Positions 29,219 to 36,298 of a DNA stretch of 64,000 bases are shown piece by piece. The stretch is from positions 35,274 through 99,273 of the forward strand of contig DASTRY010000057.1 of assembly GCA_035760965.1 (NCBI GenBank). Direction: 5' to 3'. Each line of letters begins with the position of its first letter. The first letter of the stretch is position 1. The DNA comes from JADGHX01 sp035760965 (GTDB lineage Bacteria; Pseudomonadota; Gammaproteobacteria; Steroidobacterales; Steroidobacteraceae). The notes under the pieces were generated by a model. It was not told the origin of the DNA, searched no databases, and saw only the letters and a program-made list of their open reading frames with translations. The position numbers and the translations under genes are program-made.

Positions 29219-30169
29219 TCAGCGCGCCCGGGCCCCGGCGTGGACTTGCTCCGTGATCCGCATCGCGGTCTCGAGGGCCCGCAAGCCCGCCTCCCCGCCG
29301 ACGACCGGCGGCTGCCCGGTCCGGATGCAGGTGAGGAACGATTCGATCTCGGCCTTGAGCGCATCGCCCTGATCCAAGCTCTGTTCCTCGATCGAGACGG
29401 GCAGCTGGCCGGGCGCGGGCGCGGCCGGGCGCTTGCGAATCAGGGTGAGGATCTTCTGCTGCAGATCGAGCGAGAGGTAGGCGTCGTCCTCGAACACGCG
29501 GAGCTTGCGTTCGGTCTTCAGGCTCACGCGGCTCGCGGTCGCATTCGCGACGCAGCCGTTCTCGAAGCGGATGCGCGCGTTCGCGATGTCGATCTCGTCG
29601 GAGAAGACTTTCGTGCCGATCGCATCGATCGACACGATCGGTGAGCGCACGATCGTCTGCACGATGTCGATGTCGTGGATCATGAGATCGAGCACGACGT
29701 TCACGTCGGTGCCGCGCTCCTTGTACGGCGCGAGCCGATGGCACTCGATGAAGCGCGGCGCGATGAGATACGGCTCCGCGGCGAGAATAGCGGCGTTGAA
29801 CCGCTCGAGATGTCCCACCTGCAGCACGCGCCCGCGCGCCTGTGCGAGCTCGATCAGCTGGCGCGCTTCGGCAGCCGTCTCGGTGATCGGCTTTTCCACC
29901 AGCACGTGCACGCCCGCCGCCAGAAAGTCGCGCGCGATCGCGAAATGCGCGGGCGTCGGGGTGACGACGCTCACGGCATCGACGCGGTCCAGCAGCTCGC
30001 GATGATCCGCGAGCGCCTGCGTATTCAGCTCTTTGGCGACACTCTCGCGCGCCTCGGCGCGCGCATCGACCACCGCGACGAGCTCGCAGTCTGCCGCCTG
30101 AGCGTACTTCTGCGCGTGAAACCGTCCGAGATAGCCGACACCGACGACTGCTGCTCTGATTTTTTGCAT
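29219..30169 (-). CDS. Gfo/Idh/MocA family NAD(P)-dependent dehydrogenase
   Basis: Rossmann-fold sugar oxidoreductase of 316 residues. The dinucleotide motif is VVGVGYLGRFHAQKYA near residues 8-22, the family motif EKPITETAAEA near 97-107, and the active-site region is VLDLMIHDIDIVQTIV. The VGHLERFNAAILAA segment resembles UDP-GlcNAc 3-dehydrogenases (GnnA) of 3-amino lipid A synthesis, but no gnnB aminotransferase is adjacent, so this remains a guess. The start is an ATG and the gene stands alone, divergent from a small membrane protein. Confidence 0.8.
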   Translation of the reverse strand: MQKIRAAVVGVGYLGRFHAQKYAQAADCELVAVVDARAEARESVAKELNTQALADHRELLDRVDAVSVVTPTPAHFAIARDFLAAGVHVLVEKPITETAAEARQLIELAQARGRVLQVGHLERFNAAILAAEPYLIAPRFIECHRLAPYKERGTDVNVVLDLMIHDIDIVQTIVRSPIVSIDAIGTKVFSDEIDIANARIRFENGCVANATASRVSLKTERKLRVFEDDAYLSLDLQQKILTLIRKRPAAPAPGQLPVSIEEQSLDQGDALKAEIESFLTCIRTGQPPVVGGEAGLRALETAMRITEQVHAGARAR

Positions 30170-30285
30170 CTTGCGGCTATTATGCCCGCGCCTCGGCCTG
30201 ACGGCCGGTGTGACTGAGGAGTTGTCTTCTGCCCCATCCTTCCGAACGCCTCGGCGGTCCGCCGCCTGCGCCCGCGCCGAGTGCT

Positions 30286-30546
30286 TTGAGCTCTCGCGGC
30301 CGTCGCGAGCTCCTGCTCTTCCTCGTCATGCTGGCCAGCGGTCTCTTCATCGTGCCGCTGCTGATCTGGCTGGTCGGGCAATGGATCCTCGGACCCTACG
30401 CCGACGGCGGCGCCTTTGCGCTGCTCATGGACTTCTTCACGGGCCTGAAGAACGGTTCGCTGCCCTACTGGGCCGTCGTCGTCGGTCCGTATGTCTTTGT
30501 CTTAATCTTGCGGCTCTTCTGGTACCTCGCGCAGCGCACGCGATAG
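30286..30546 (+). CDS. Small membrane protein, two predicted helices
   Basis: Not recognised. From the TTG at 30286 the protein has 86 residues with two hydrophobic segments (about 9-33 and 62-82) and a short loop DFFTGLKNGSLPYW between. The same frame continues upstream to a CTG at 30229 that has a well-placed AGGAG (30217-30221) and would add a Pro-rich 19-residue arm; the TTG has no good ribosome site. So the true start is uncertain. It is divergent from the dehydrogenase gene and precedes another small unknown gene. Confidence 0.6.
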   Translation: MSSRGRRELLLFLVMLASGLFIVPLLIWLVGQWILGPYADGGAFALLMDFFTGLKNGSLPYWAVVVGPYVFVLILRLFWYLAQRTR

Positions 30547-30639
30547 TGTGACCTTCGTCGCAACCGCGTCAGGCGGCGTGTGACAAGCTTCTCACTGTCG
30601 AAACACGAAGAAGCTGCTTCGAGCAGCACCGGGGATCAG

Positions 30640-30852
30640 ATGAAGGGCACCTCGCCGCAACCGGCTTGGCCATTGCCGACCGAGACTCAGGCTACAACGC
30701 CGACCGCAAAACCAGAGAAGACCATCAGTCGCATCACGCTCGCCCTGCTGGACGAGTACTCCGAAGAGAAAGGCCGTGGTTACGACCCGTACGACACCGC
30801 TCGAGTCGCCCGCGCAGCCGACGTCTGGAGACGCAAGCCCAAGCGTGACTGA
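30640..30852 (+). CDS. Small hypothetical protein
   Basis: Not recognised as a named family. From the ATG at 30640 (GGGG eight bases upstream) it has 70 residues: a Pro/Thr-rich first half, then a helix-like ITLALLDEYSEE and the motif GRGYDPYDT followed by a basic end WRRKPKRD. A GTG at 30580 would add 20 residues. A GYDPY-type motif near the C-terminus is a feature I have seen in short proteobacterial proteins of unknown role. No membrane segment or cysteine pair is present. Confidence 0.55.
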   Translation: MKGTSPQPAWPLPTETQATTPTAKPEKTISRITLALLDEYSEEKGRGYDPYDTARVARAADVWRRKPKRD

Positions 30853-30900
30853 CACCGGCGCCGGGCCGTGGAGCCGGGCGCCGGGCCATGCATCCGAAAG

Positions 30901-31188
30901 CTAGCTCGGCCAGTAGACCCAGAAGGCCAGGCCGAGCACGGCCACCATCGCGAGGTGCGCCGGGAAGCGCCAGCGGCGCAGGCGGATCTCGCCGTAGAAG
31001 CTGGCGGCCGCGGCCGCAGAAAGCAGTGTAAACAAGAGGATGGCCTGCACCAGCGGGCCCTTCTCGGCCGCAAGGCGGTCGGCGTGCTCAGGAATCAACA
31101 GAATGACGATCATCGTCATCAGCAGCCCCACGGCGAGCGAAACTGCCGAGCCCATCACGATTCCAATCAGGACGGCGAGCGGCCTCAT
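30901..31188 (-). CDS. Small membrane protein, three predicted helices
   Basis: Not recognised. The 95 residues carry three hydrophobic stretches (about 4-33, 47-65 and 76-93), with the loop PEHADRLAAEKGP between the first two and a basic loop RLRRWRFPAH before the third, suggesting an inner-membrane protein. The gene begins with an ATG at 31188 and is divergent from prc with 101 bases between. It could be related to Prc or envelope function by position only. Confidence 0.65.
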   Translation of the reverse strand: MRPLAVLIGIVMGSAVSLAVGLLMTMIVILLIPEHADRLAAEKGPLVQAILLFTLLSAAAAASFYGEIRLRRWRFPAHLAMVAVLGLAFWVYWPS

Positions 31189-31236
31189 ACGGCCATACCC
31201 CTCGCCCGTAAGCCCATCTTCATCGGAACTGAGTAC

Positions 31237-31265
31237 TTGATGCCCAGGTGCGCGGCCTCTAGATT
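31237..31265 (+). promoter_or_regulatory. Candidate sigma-70 promoter of prc
   Basis: TTGATG (31237-31242) and TAGATT (31260-31265) are separated by 17 bases, with a predicted start near 31272, just before the prc start codon. Confidence 0.5.
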
Positions 31266-31289
31266 GGGGCCGAAGAGTTTACTCATATT

Positions 31290-33446
31290 GTGAGCGTCCG
31301 AATGCCCAAGACCTTGCGCCGTTCCTCCGGCTGGCTAGCCGCTTCGGCTCTCACCGCCATCCTCCTCGTCGTAGCAAGCTCATCGCCGGCGCCGGCGGCC
31401 AGTACCGCGGCGCTACCTCCGGGCGCCATCGTGCCGACGGATCGTCAGCGCGCCATCGCGCGACGCGTGGGCACGATTCTCGAAGAGGCACACTTCCGTC
31501 GGCAACCCATCGACGACAAGCTGTCCGCGCAAGTCTACGACCGCTATCTCGATCTGCTGGACGGGCAGCGCAGCTACTTCCTGCAGAGCGACATCGCGGA
31601 ATTCAACTCCTCGCGGCTGAAGTTCGACGACATGATCCGTACCGGCGATCTCGAGCCCGCGTACGTCATCTTCGCGCGCTTCCAGCAGCGCAACCGCGAA
31701 CGCATCAACTATGCGCTCGAGCTGCTGAAGACCGAGCCGGACTGGAACGCCAACGAATCGTTCGAGTTCGATCGCGAGCACGCGCCGTGGCCGGCGAACA
31801 TCGCCGAGATGAACGAGCTGTGGCGCAAGCGCGTAAAGAACGATGCGGTCTCGCTGCTGCTCACCGGCAAGTCATGGAAGGAAGCGCAGGATCTGCTCCA
31901 CAAGCGCTACGAGCGCGTCCTGAAGCGCGTCGATCAAGTGACGCAGGAAGACGTGTTCGAGAACCTGATGAACGCGTACGCGCGCACCTTCGACCCGCAC
32001 TCGAGCTACTTCTCGCCGCGCAGCTCCGAGGAATATCGCATTCAGATGAGCTTGAACTACGAGGGCATCGGCGCCTCGCTGCAGCTCGTCGACGACTACG
32101 TGACGATTCTGAACGTCATCGAGGGCGGCCCGGCGGCCGTCGCCGGCACGCTCGCCGTGAACGACCGCATCGTCGGTGTCGCGCAGGGCAAGGACGGCGC
32201 CTTTCAGGATGTCATTGGTTGGCGCCTCGACGATGTGGTGCAGCTGATTCGCGGCAAAGCCGGAACCAGCGTGCGGCTGCAGATACTCCCGGCCGGCGCC
32301 GCCCCGGGCTCGCCGGAGAAGACGCTGGAGTTCGTGCGCAACAAGGTCACGCTCGAAGCGCAGGCCGCGCACAAGCAAGTCAAGAACATCACTCGCAACG
32401 GCAAGACCTACAAGGTCGGCATCATCACCGTTCCCGGGTTCTATCAGGACATCGCGGCGCAGAGCGCCGGCGACGAGAACTACCGCAGCACCACGCGCGA
32501 CGTGCGCCGGCTCCTCACGGAGCTGAAGGCCGAGAAGATCGACGGTCTGGTCCTCGACCTGCGCGATGACGGCGGCGGCTATCTGCCGGAAGCGACGGCA
32601 CTCACCGGGCTCTTCATCGACAAGGGACCGGTCGTGCAGCTGAAGGACACGACGGGCCGCCTGGAAGTGCTCGAAGATCCGGAGCCGGGCACCGAGTACG
32701 ACGGCCCGCTCGCCGTGCTCGTGAACCGCTTCAGCGCCTCCGCCTCGGAAATCTTCGCGGGCGCCATTCAGGACTACAAGCGCGGCATCGTCATCGGCCA
32801 GCGCACGTTCGGCAAGGGCACGGTGCAGAACCTGGTGCCGCTCGACCGCTGGTCGCAGCGCCCCGTCAACGGCCAGCTCACCGTGACGATCGGCAAGTTC
32901 TATCGCGTGACCGGTGAGAGCACGCAGCACCGCGGCGTCGAGCCGGACGTTCCGCTGCCCTCCGCCATCGACTTGAAGGAAGTCGGCGAGAGCGCGCTCG
33001 ATTCGGCGCTGCCGTGGGATCGCATCGCCGGCGTTCCCTTCCGCGCCGATCGGCGTGACGAGCCCGCGATCACCGACCTGACGAACGAGGAAGGTCTGCG
33101 TGCCCAGCACGATCCCGATTATCGCTGGCTCGTGTCCAACATCGCAGCCATCGACACGATGCGCGAACAGAAGACGGTGTCGCTGAATCTCGCGGCTCGC
33201 AAGGCCGAGCGCGCCCAGCAGGAGCAGGACCGCCTCGCGCGCGAGAACGCCCGCCGCGCGGCGAAAGGCCTACCGCCGGTGAAGACCACCGAGGAGCTGG
33301 AGAAGGCCGAGAAGGTCGACGAGCCCGATATCGTGTTGAACCAGGCCGCCGAGATCATGGGCGACATCGTGGTCGGTGCCCGTCCGGCGATCCCGACGGA
33401 CTCGCGCGGTCCGCAGAGCGCGCGCGCCGAGCCGCAGCAGAATTGA
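31290..33446 (+). CDS. prc: Carboxy-terminal (tail-specific) processing protease Prc
   Basis: Periplasmic S41 serine protease that processes C-termini and degrades tagged or misfolded periplasmic proteins. A signal peptide covers about residues 1-37. An N-terminal helical domain with DPHSSYFSPRSSEEYRIQM leads to a PDZ domain (about 235-330) and the protease core LVLDLRDDGGGYLPEA; the catalytic Ser is in NRFSASASEIF (about residue 482) and the Lys in TFGKGTVQ (about 509). The 718 residues resemble Escherichia coli Prc (682). The GTG at 31290 or the ATG at 31302 could be the start; neither has a clear ribosome site. Confidence 0.95.
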   Translation: MSVRMPKTLRRSSGWLAASALTAILLVVASSSPAPAASTAALPPGAIVPTDRQRAIARRVGTILEEAHFRRQPIDDKLSAQVYDRYLDLLDGQRSYFLQSDIAEFNSSRLKFDDMIRTGDLEPAYVIFARFQQRNRERINYALELLKTEPDWNANESFEFDREHAPWPANIAEMNELWRKRVKNDAVSLLLTGKSWKEAQDLLHKRYERVLKRVDQVTQEDVFENLMNAYARTFDPHSSYFSPRSSEEYRIQMSLNYEGIGASLQLVDDYVTILNVIEGGPAAVAGTLAVNDRIVGVAQGKDGAFQDVIGWRLDDVVQLIRGKAGTSVRLQILPAGAAPGSPEKTLEFVRNKVTLEAQAAHKQVKNITRNGKTYKVGIITVPGFYQDIAAQSAGDENYRSTTRDVRRLLTELKAEKIDGLVLDLRDDGGGYLPEATALTGLFIDKGPVVQLKDTTGRLEVLEDPEPGTEYDGPLAVLVNRFSASASEIFAGAIQDYKRGIVIGQRTFGKGTVQNLVPLDRWSQRPVNGQLTVTIGKFYRVTGESTQHRGVEPDVPLPSAIDLKEVGESALDSALPWDRIAGVPFRADRRDEPAITDLTNEEGLRAQHDPDYRWLVSNIAAIDTMREQKTVSLNLAARKAERAQQEQDRLARENARRAAKGLPPVKTTEELEKAEKVDEPDIVLNQAAEIMGDIVVGARPAIPTDSRGPQSARAEPQQN

Positions 33447-33463
33447 GGCGAACGAAGAAGCTA

Positions 33464-33489
33464 CGGGCCCGGTGAACGGGCCCGGGTTT
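33464..33489 (+). terminator. Probable terminator after prc
   Basis: Arms CGGGCCC (33464-33470) and GGGCCCG (33478-33484) pair perfectly and are followed by GGTTTC, 18 bases after the prc stop. The T-run is short. The rest of the gap to 33643 has no supported gene. Confidence 0.55.
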
Positions 33490-33643
33490 CAGCGAGCGTG
33501 GGGCAGTAATCGACGACGACAGCTACGTCTGCGCTTCGCGGACGTTTCTCGTCAACGTTCTCCGGTGGCTCCTCGTCGCCGTTCTCGGGCGGTTTCCCTG
33601 CCCCCAACGTGAGCGGATCCGCGGACACCCGCGTCGACAATCC

Positions 33644-34738
33644 TCAGCGCAGCAGGACCCTGAACAGGTCCCACGTATCCTCGGCAAGGACGTTGGGCAT
33701 GCGCGCGGCGCTTTGCGCGCCGAGCGTCTCGCCGGCCAGCACATCGCCCTCCGAGAACGCAATCGACTCCGGAGTCGGCGAGGTGTCCTTCTCGCTGCGA
33801 TACCGCGCAATCTGCTTCAGGCGCTCTGTCCGCGCCTTCACTTCTTGAGCGATGTTCGTGCGCGCCTGGATCAGCGCGCGTGCCCGAGCGATCTCGGCCA
33901 TGAGCGCTTCGCATTCCTGCCGCGAGCCGTAGTTGTCCGCCACTTCGCGACGGCTCGTCGCCTCGCGCGCGAGCGTCACGAGAGGCGTCTTCACGAGACG
34001 CAGACACAGCACCTCGGCGTACGCGATCGCCGCGACGTTGACCGCACGACGTGCCTCGAGAGAGAGGCCTGGAAACTCCGGTGCCGGCTCCTGATCGAGC
34101 GCGTCCGCTGCCGCACGCACTTCGGCGAGCCGCGCATCCGCAGCAGTGCAGACGCCACTGGCGGCGACGATGCGCTCGTCGAGCCGCCGACGCCGGAAGT
34201 AGTGCCATAGCTTCGTGAGCCGCTCGCGTTGTGCGCGCAGGTCGGCGAGCCGCTCGCTGGCCTCGGCAAGCTCCGTCTCCGCCGCGCGCAGCTGCCCGTC
34301 CACGGCCTGGCGCCGCACGAACTGTTTGCGATTGTGCTCGGCGAAATGCGCGCGGCGCTCGCGCTCTTCGATCTGTTTGGCGAGATCCGCGACGAACTGC
34401 TCGATCAACTCGCGACCGAGCTGCCACAGGCCGCGCAGCTGATAGAAGACGAGCGCCGGATAGCCGCTCTCCTGCGCACCGAGCCGCTGCTCGAGAGTGG
34501 AGAGCATCTCCTGCACACGCTGGGTTGCGCCTTCCTGCTGCTTGATGCGGTCCTTCAGGCGGTAGATTTCTTCCTGCAGCTCGCCGTGCGCTTTCTTCAG
34601 CTCCGCGCGATTGCGGAACAGCGCCATGATGCGCTCGTCTTCCTCATCGACCGGCGGCTCGCCCTGAAGAAAAGGAAGCTTCAGAAACCCGAGCTGTCGT
34701 AGCGCTTTCATCAATGATGCGGCTAGGCGGCCTGCCAC
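33644..34738 (-). CDS. Coiled-coil protein of unknown function
   Basis: Not recognised. The 364 residues are rich in Glu, Arg, Ala and Leu. A heptad-like segment covers about 40-95 (ELKKAHGELQEEIYRLKDR), followed by a less regular region, another predicted helix with EERERRAHFAEHNRKQFVRR, and a long charged helix ending RRRRLDERIV. There is no signal peptide, and a single cysteine pair is not conserved-looking. The start is GTG 34738, or ATG 34711 giving MKALRQLGFLK. It follows the DUF1249 gene by 13 bases and is probably in the same transcript. It could be a structural or scaffold protein. Confidence 0.7.
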   Translation of the reverse strand: MAGRLAASLMKALRQLGFLKLPFLQGEPPVDEEDERIMALFRNRAELKKAHGELQEEIYRLKDRIKQQEGATQRVQEMLSTLEQRLGAQESGYPALVFYQLRGLWQLGRELIEQFVADLAKQIEERERRAHFAEHNRKQFVRRQAVDGQLRAAETELAEASERLADLRAQRERLTKLWHYFRRRRLDERIVAASGVCTAADARLAEVRAAADALDQEPAPEFPGLSLEARRAVNVAAIAYAEVLCLRLVKTPLVTLAREATSRREVADNYGSRQECEALMAEIARARALIQARTNIAQEVKARTERLKQIARYRSEKDTSPTPESIAFSEGDVLAGETLGAQSAARMPNVLAEDTWDLFRVLLR

Positions 34739-34751
34739 ATCCGCTATCTCG

Positions 34752-35234
34752 TTAGCTTGCGGCGATCAAGGTGGCTGGCGAGAAGCGATGGCCTCGCTCC
34801 AGGCAGTACTCCAGCCATTTATTTAGCATCATGTTGCGCGCCCAGCGCTGATCCAGTTCACGCTCCGCGCGCTGCCGCAGGGACTGCAAGTACGCATGCG
34901 GATGCGCTCCGGCCCACTCCTGCGCCTCGACGAGATGCGCATCGTGATAGACGCGAATGCTCATGTCCGGATAGTCCGCGGCGCCCCCTTCGCCGGCGGT
35001 GTCGGCGAAGTGATACGTCAAATTGAGGGTCGTCGTGTACGGGCTGCGTGCGGTGACACTGAGAAGGAGATCACAGTCGCCCTCGACCTGCGAGCGATGC
35101 CGCCCGGCAAGCTTCGCGAGCGCGCCGGTGAGCGATGCGAGGCGCACGTAGTTGCTCTCGTACAGCGCCATGAGCGCCACGAAGCTACGCGGGCGCGAGC
35201 GCCAGGAAACGATTGTGGCTGCGTCAGAAAGCAT
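34752..35234 (-). CDS. DUF1249 (YqiB-like) protein
   Basis: The family core is visible: FVALMALYESNYVRLASL near residues 18-35, the middle TARSPYTTTLNLTYHF and the conserved PDMSIRVYHDAHLVEAQEW near 90-108, and the C-terminal NKWLEYCLERGHRF. This matches the uncharacterised DUF1249/YqiB family of gammaproteobacteria, usually near cpdA or parE, which are absent here. The 160 residues start at ATG 35234. A promoter-like sequence lies so close upstream that the message may be leaderless. It is followed by the coiled-coil gene. Function unknown. Confidence 0.88.
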   Translation of the reverse strand: MLSDAATIVSWRSRPRSFVALMALYESNYVRLASLTGALAKLAGRHRSQVEGDCDLLLSVTARSPYTTTLNLTYHFADTAGEGGAADYPDMSIRVYHDAHLVEAQEWAGAHPHAYLQSLRQRAERELDQRWARNMMLNKWLEYCLERGHRFSPATLIAAS

Positions 35235-35241
35235 TGGGCCG

Positions 35242-35269
35242 ACTATATCTCACGATGATGGCTCTGCAA
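35242..35269 (-). promoter_or_regulatory. Candidate promoter of the DUF1249 gene
   Basis: Minus-strand TTGCAG (35269-35264) and TATAGT (35247-35242) are 16 bases apart. The -10 ends only seven bases before the ATG at 35234, so transcription would begin at or next to the start codon. Confidence 0.4.
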
Positions 35270-35383
35270 GCGGTGTCTCGCACACCCGCAAGGCTTGCAA
35301 GCAAGATTCGCGCACGTGCTGAAAAGTTGGGTGTGGATCGCAGAAGACGCCGGCACGTTGGCTTGGGTCTTGCACGCGCAACT

Positions 35384-36205
35384 TCAAGGCCGCAAGCGTC
35401 GCTCGATGCCGGTGTTGTTCAGGATGCGGCTCGCGATCTCTTCGATCGAGCATTCCGTGGTATCGATGACGGGTATCGAGTAGCGCGCGAAGAGCGCCTC
35501 CGCCGCGCGCAGCTCGTACGTCACCTGCGGACGCGAAGAATAGCGGCTTTCCGGGCGCCGCTCGTTACGAATCTGCTGGAGGCGCTCGGGTTTGATGGTC
35601 AAGGCATAGAGCTTGCGACGGTGCGCCTCGAGGCGCGTCGGCAGCTTGCCGGATTCGAGGTCGTCTTCGGTGAGCGGATAGTTCGCGGCGAACACGCCGT
35701 ACTGAAGCGCCATGTACAAGCAGGTCGGCGTCTTACCGGAGCGCGATACGCCGATGAGGATGACATCCGCGTGCGCATAGTCCTGCCCGTTGCCGTCGTC
35801 GTTGGCGAGCGCGAAGTTCGTGGCGTTGATGCGCGTCGTGTACGCCGGAATGTCGAACATGCCGTGCGCACGCCCGGCGAGATGCGCCGAGCGCACGTTC
35901 AGCTCGCGCTCCAACGGACCGACGAACGCCGCGAAGAAATCGAGGAACAGACCGTCGCTGCCGAGCACCACGTCGCGCACCTCGTCCTGCACGAGCGTGC
36001 TGAACACGATGGGGCGCACGCCGTCTTCCGCAGCCGCGCGATTGATCTTCCGTACCGCCTCCTCTGCCTTGTCAATGCTCGACACAAATGGCAAAGTCAC
36101 CGGCCTAAATTCCACGCCGCTGAACTGCGTGAGCAGGCTGTGTCCCAGCGTCTCCGCGGTCACGCCGGTTTGATCGGATACGAAAAAAACGGTTCGTCGG
36201 CTCAC
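35384..36205 (-). CDS. ppsR: Phosphoenolpyruvate synthase regulatory protein
   Basis: Bifunctional DUF299 kinase/pyrophosphorylase that inactivates PEP synthase by ADP-dependent phosphorylation of a threonine and reactivates it with phosphate. I start at GTG 36205 (273 residues; Escherichia coli 277), beginning SRRTVFFVSDQTGVTAE. The P-loop-like GVSRSGKTPTCLYMA is near residue 150. The reading frame stays open far upstream, antisense to ppsA, but that is chance. It is divergent from its target ppsA, the usual arrangement, with 93 bases between. Confidence 0.96.
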   Translation of the reverse strand: MSRRTVFFVSDQTGVTAETLGHSLLTQFSGVEFRPVTLPFVSSIDKAEEAVRKINRAAAEDGVRPIVFSTLVQDEVRDVVLGSDGLFLDFFAAFVGPLERELNVRSAHLAGRAHGMFDIPAYTTRINATNFALANDDGNGQDYAHADVILIGVSRSGKTPTCLYMALQYGVFAANYPLTEDDLESGKLPTRLEAHRRKLYALTIKPERLQQIRNERRPESRYSSRPQVTYELRAAEALFARYSIPVIDTTECSIEEIASRILNNTGIERRLRP

Positions 36206-36298
36206 GGGTGGCGGCCCTCGTCGAGGTGCGCTGTGAGCCGCGAGTGTTTCATCGCCCGCGCTGCCCAGCAAGTGGCGCGCGCTGTCTGAAGGACCCCC

